NCBI GenBank assembly: GCA_002914845.1
Contig: JXTC01000028.1
Coordinates: 700,297 to 764,296, forward strand
DNA length: 64,000 nt
DNA from: Trema orientale
Lineage: Eukaryota; Streptophyta; Magnoliopsida; Rosales; Cannabaceae
Direction of reading: 5' to 3'
The notes under the pieces are model-generated. The model searched no databases, was not told the DNA's origin, and worked only from the letters and a program-made list of their open reading frames with translations. The translations under genes were made by a program, and so were the position numbers. Shown piece by piece: positions 60,147-64,000 of this stretch (within the stretch, counting starts at the first letter, position 1; each line of letters begins with the position of its first letter).

Positions 60147-60535
60147 TTAATTTACTGCAGTGATTCCCTTTTGGAGTGGGATCTCATTAATAATTGACTG
60201 TCGTTTATTAATCAGTACTATTGTGCTTCATGGAGAATCTCTTTTATATCAGAAGTAGTGGTTCTTAAACTGAAAATTTTAATGATTGATCAAAGAAACA
60301 CGCATACAATGTAGCATCAACATATGAATTAAAAAGGTACAGAAGCACTGAAAAAATTCAAAACATATAAGGGAGTCTTTTCTCTTTTATTGGTTACAAG
60401 ATATAATAAGATCAGATCATGTTCATCAAACGGAACAAAATTATCAAAGAAAGTAAATACAAACACGAAATTGAATATGAAGAATGACTGGATAATATGA
60501 AGACTGATTGATATTTAATCCAATCCAAAAGATCA

Positions 60536-61777
60536 TCACGAGATGTTTTTGTTTTCCTTCTCTAGTAGTTGAGATTGGCATTCCTTAGGGAGGCCTTGAG
60601 GGAATCGCTTATAATCTGTGCAGTAATTGTAGACCATATAATTTTTCTGCACCCATTTCATCTGTCCAAGAGCTCCATAATCAAGCTTATTCCACAGCTT
60701 ACGGTTGTTGCTAAAGGAAGAAAATATCGAATTGGTCAACGAATTGCAAGAAGCCCCCGGAGACCCACACTCATTTTCCGCTTTGAAATTCTTGAAATAG
60801 GCTTTGAAGGGCCCTTTGGACCAATCTGTCTTCACCAAACCACCTCTCGTGGCCCAGTCATCCGCGTTCCACAGACTTGAGTACAACTTCATGCGTTGGT
60901 ATTTGGGGAAGGGAACACCATAACGTTCAAAGTTCTTGAATTCTCTAATTGGGGTTTCATCCACCAAGAACCTAAAAGTTAACAAGAGACACATGATTAA
61001 GTGACAATTAGTTCATCATATAAATATGCAACTAAAACGATTAATTCAGGTTGATTAGGTGACAATATATGAATGTGTAACATTAAGCTAGGGTTGATAT
61101 CTTTTTTACCAATTACTAATCGTTCTGAAGTCATTAAGATTAATACTTACACAATGTGTTGGGGACTCCAGAGGATGGAGTAAGTATGGAAATCAGCAGT
61201 GGGGTCAAACCACAGGCGGAATTGTTGCTCTCTTTTACCCTCGCCATTGCAAAACACATTGGTGTGAAGAGTGTAAGGCTGGCCACTGACGTTCCCCAAG
61301 AATTCAAAGTCTATCTCGTCATGGTGATCTCCTTTGGACGATAACTAAATCATACGTAAAATATATATATATATATATGTTAGTATAATACAAGTAACCA
61401 TTAAATAGAAGCATATCTTATATTTAAACGGATCAAAACACACACTAGCTGGTTATTAGTTGTGGTCAACTTACATAAAAGGCAGTGACGGTGCCCGCGG
61501 AGTTTCCAGCAACGAGCTTGATTTGCATGTCGATCCTCGTAAAGAGATAATCGCTCTTTGACTCGAATCCTGAGCCCGAAACTTTGTCAAGTGTCACTGC
61601 TAGAAGCTTACCATTGTTCAGTATCTCACAGCGACCATTTCCCCATGTCAAGTTTAGATCGTCATAGAGGTTTCGAGCAAAAACGATGGAAGAGCCAAGT
61701 GTAAGAGATAAAAGCAGCAAAACAGCCGAGACATTGAAAGAAGAAAAGGCTGCTGAGCCGAGAGGCTGGTTCTTCAT
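60536..61777 (-). CDS. XTH: Xyloglucan endotransglucosylase/hydrolase
   Basis: A secreted GH16 enzyme that cuts and rejoins wall xyloglucan, loosening or reinforcing the wall during growth. Three exons: 61777-61475, 61344-61151, 60971-60536, with GT-AG introns and continuous frame; 310 residues, TGA stop. The signal peptide has a hydrophobic core at about 16-33. The catalytic motif [11 protein letters not shown] lies at 109-119 (nucleophile Glu111, acid/base Glu115) and is followed by the conserved N-glycosylation site N-V-S at 119. L-H-T-N-V-F and [10 protein letters not shown] follow, then [24 protein letters not shown] and D-W-S-K-G-P-F. The XET C-terminal domain has four Cys (E-N-E-C-G, A-S-C, Y-N-Y-C, K-E-C) and Y-C-T-D-Y-K-R-F-P. 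It resembles the XTH22-25 group; subgroup is inference. Intact. Confidence 0.93.
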
Positions 61778-61887
61778 GGTTGGGAAGTAGAAAAAATAGA
61801 TATAATGGGAAGTAGTTGTTTGCTTTATTTTTTTTCCTCTCTATGTTTGAGTTTGTTCCTTTGCAAATATGAGCTTGTAGAGCAGCA

Positions 61888-61895
61888 TATTTATA
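61888..61895 (-). promoter_or_regulatory. TATA box of XTH gene
   Basis: On minus TATAAATA within GCCTATAAATATGC, 111 bp upstream of the ATG. Confidence 0.7.
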
Positions 61896-61979
61896 GGCTT
61901 CATTGTTAGCAAGAAGAAGATGGTTAAGAGGTTTTAGGGGAATTTCCGTAGTTGGTGAGGAAAAAGGTAGCAACATACA

Positions 61980-63470
61980 TAATTGACTTAATGGGGTTTC
62001 ATTATGATTATGACTTGTTCTATTTTTATTTTTTTTAATAATTTTTTTTTTTTTCAGTTTTTGTCCTCACGACTAAACAACATGGAAATCCTCTTAAAAT
62101 CCAGCTATATATTTCCCTCCCTCGAATCATTTTCGTGACTCAAACTATGCATGCCTCCTCGAGGAAATCATTTAATATCTAATCAGACCCTTTTATTGGG
62201 TAGTATATTAACATTTTACTTCAATTTTCAGCTTAATTTGTACACAAGACAAGTGTCAACTAAAAAAAAAATTTGTTTGACTTTATTTTCACGAGTTCAT
62301 GAACGGAAAAAACTCAAACTTTAATGCCCCATTCTAAAATTCTGAACGTGGTGACCACCCAATTTAAAGTCTGAGACAACTCCCACGTATAAAACACCAC
62401 CTACTTACTGGGCTTTATGGTTGCACGGTTTTAATTTCTTTGGGCCAACCTTCGACACAATACCATATCAATGTGCAGCCCACTACTACGAGAAGATGAA
62501 ATTTCGAAATGACAATTTTTAGGGAAAGTATCAGTTATTTAGCAATCTTTTTAAATTTGTAGAAAAATGATCATTTTATCCAAGAAAATAACATCAGTTA
62601 ACTCTCAATCATAAAACTTTCAAAACTGAAAAAAAATGAATCACAAGTTTTAAGCTCAACTAAACATAATATGAATATCAACCAAAGGGAAACTAGTGCA
62701 TGTTGCATCGCGAGGCCCAAATTATAAAGCTTATGATCAGGAGAATGAATTAACATGTTTTTTCCATGTATCATGAAACTTTCAGAAGCTAGCCACCCGT
62801 TGAACCCAGTGGGTCAAGGACCATATGCCTCGACTTAAGCAGTACGAAAAACTTTTTATAAAATCGATAATCTCAATTGGATATTAAGCGCTAAAGCCAA
62901 GCACCCATCCTGGCGGGATCTGGCAACGACATATTAAGAATATCTCAATAGCCCCGAGATAACAAGAGCTCCAACAACCCTTCAATTCAAGCTCCAGGGA
63001 TTGGGATTAAATCATTCATCTTATGGATCCCTTAAGGGATAAATCACTATTGAAAGAAGCTGTAAATCCCGATGTTGACGAAACCCTAGCTAGAGTCCAT
63101 TTATGCATATATCATTATTGCGAATTACCAACGCTACAATATCGTCTTAATTACAAACATTTTGTTAATTTTCAGAATCCCCTTTAGACATAAAGAGTCT
63201 CATGGCTTTGGCGTGACACTCCATGAACTATTATTCCACAAATATTTAGCCGAACATCATATGGTCATATTCAGATTTAATGCAATGGCCACGAAAGGGG
63301 AATCCAAGACGTTTAGCATTCGATTTGATTCTTTTCATCTCAATGTACTTAAGAAAAGGGAACTTGCCTTAATCCTTCTAAGGTTATAGCTGAAATTAAC
63401 ATATGACTTATATTCTCATTTAAGAGTTGTCCTGATCATGAACAGTATTTGTTCATGTCGCGAATTAATG
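61980..63470. other. Intergenic right of XTH, nature unclear
   Basis: 62000-62650 is AT-rich promoter-like sequence of XTH. 62690-63400 is less AT-rich, with short ORFs (for example 63162-63389 plus, with an H-E-L-L-F-H-K-Y-L segment), and may be transposon-derived or a degraded gene. I do not recognise it. Confidence 0.3.
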
Positions 63471-63479
63471 AATGATAAT

Positions 63480-63760
63480 CGACAAAAGAATGAAAACAAG
63501 AACACATAGATTTAAGTGGAAACTCCTAATCAGGAAAAAACCACTGACAGAAGGAGAAATTTCACTATGTGGAAAATAAGGTACAAAAGGTAAAGTATTT
63601 TACAGCCAAACCAAAATATGTAGAATCCCAAATCCTAAAACAGATATGTATACGGACAAAAACTATACAAAAGAATCGGCCCAATAAAACAGGTCTATAC
63701 TATGTCGAATCTGATCCCTCTGTTTCTACCACAAATCTCAAAAAATTCTCCAATTATAAA
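63480..63760 (-). repeat. Copia LTR-like fragment
   Basis: On minus it has CAGTGGTTTTTTCCTGATTA followed by GGAGTTTCCACTTAAATC and TGTGTTCTTGTTTTC, wording typical of Ty1/copia LTR 3' parts. It lies immediately after the reverse transcriptase fragment on that strand, with the rest of pol missing. Confidence 0.5.
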
Positions 63761-64000
63761 ACCATAGTATATATGAGAGATCTCACTGCACTAGAATATG
63801 GAACTCGAGACAAATAATCAACCTTATAATAATTTGATTGTAGAGATAAAGTAGATGAAAGTCTGAAATGAGCCGCTAATAGAATACTAATAGGTTCAGT
63901 ATTCTGCGTATTGAATCTGTACAAAACTTTCATAATGTACCTACTCTGACTTAGGTACAATTTACTTGCCTTTTTATCTCTCAAAATCTCTATTCTAAGT
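63754..64000 (-). pseudogene. Ty1/copia reverse transcriptase fragment
   Basis: The C-terminal part of copia reverse transcriptase in one frame: D-K-K-A-S-K-L-Y-L-S-Q, Y-I-M-K-V-L-Y-R-F-N, P-I-S-x-x-L-A-A-H-F-R-L-S-S, V-P-Y-S-S-A-V, S-L-I-Y-T-M-V. It continues past the window edge. The frame stops right after the S-L-I-Y-T-M-V block, where C-T-R-P-D is expected, and no RNase H follows, so the copy is truncated. Confidence 0.8.

Larger units (their letters stand above)
59611..60535. other. Intergenic between NAS and XTH
   Basis: No gene. Contains an 11-bp stem hairpin and an AT microsatellite (listed separately) plus 3' UTR of XTH near the right end. Confidence 0.4.

Noticed and set aside
60569-60880. 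103-codon plus-strand ORF in XTH exon 3
   Set aside because: Antisense shadow of the XTH coding exon.
62690-63470. Organelle-derived insertion
   Set aside because: Base composition is higher in GC than its surroundings, but I could not match it to any plastid or mitochondrial gene by eye.
1-64000. rRNA and canonical tRNA genes
   Set aside because: No recognisable rRNA stretch, and no tRNA cloverleaf could be drawn; only an A/B-box pair at 53306-53359 was kept as a SINE candidate.

Overview
The window is nuclear DNA of a flowering plant, most likely a eudicot. The evidence is its AT richness, GT-AG introns, plant-only families (nicotianamine synthase, xyloglucan endotransglucosylase, CASP-like protein) and plant transposon lineages (CACTA, MULE with a ULP1 partner, Ty3 chromovirus, Athila/Tat, Emigrant-like and hAT-like MITEs). 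I cannot name the species. A 633-base run of N (15996-16628) is an assembly gap.

Only three genes look like intact host genes. (1) A three-exon CASP-like membrane protein on the minus strand (21004-24229); its exons are short and separated by a 2.27 kb intron. (2) An intronless nicotianamine synthase on the plus strand (58011-58865). (3) A three-exon xyloglucan endotransglucosylase/hydrolase on the minus strand (60536-61777). Genes 2 and 3 are convergent. Each gene has a plausible TATA box upstream.

Layout: 1-5.75 kb is a patchwork of LTR-retrotransposon pieces (two related Athila/Tat-type LTR segments with a Ty3-like LTR fragment between them). 6.4-19.76 kb is a decayed giant Mutator-like element. 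It has two convergent genes: a many-exon DUF1985/ULP1-protease gene on plus (7811-13893) and a MURA-type transposase on minus (15187-18662, broken by the gap). Its introns are saturated with a short motif that stays in sense orientation to each gene. A 485-bp MULE MITE with a perfect 9-bp target duplication follows (19832-20316). 24.8-31.1 kb holds a hAT-like MITE, an Emigrant-like element and an LTR-like block with many TGTTGCAACA palindromes. 31.4-35.2 kb holds Athila/Tat LTRs, a primer-binding site and a broken gag-protease region.

35441-53083 is one complete CACTA transposon (CACTACAAGA termini, TGC target duplication) with broken TNP2 and TNPA-like genes on minus. It has been invaded twice: by a 1.8 kb LTR-like piece (39200-40989) inside TNP2, and by a 9.1 kb Ty3/gypsy Tekay-like chromovirus (42824-51961) with GAATT duplications, tRNA-Met primer site, polypurine tract and all gag-pol-chromodomain parts, but with multiple stop codons and very unequal LTRs. 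To the right lie a possible pol III-type SINE and 1.5 kb of GTTACTAGT-based cryptic repeat (53.56-55.09 kb). The gene-bearing stretch with NAS and XTH follows, and a Ty1/copia fragment sits at the right edge.

The transposon genes do not appear to act together with the host genes. The nested insertions allow relative dating: CACTA first, chromovirus later.
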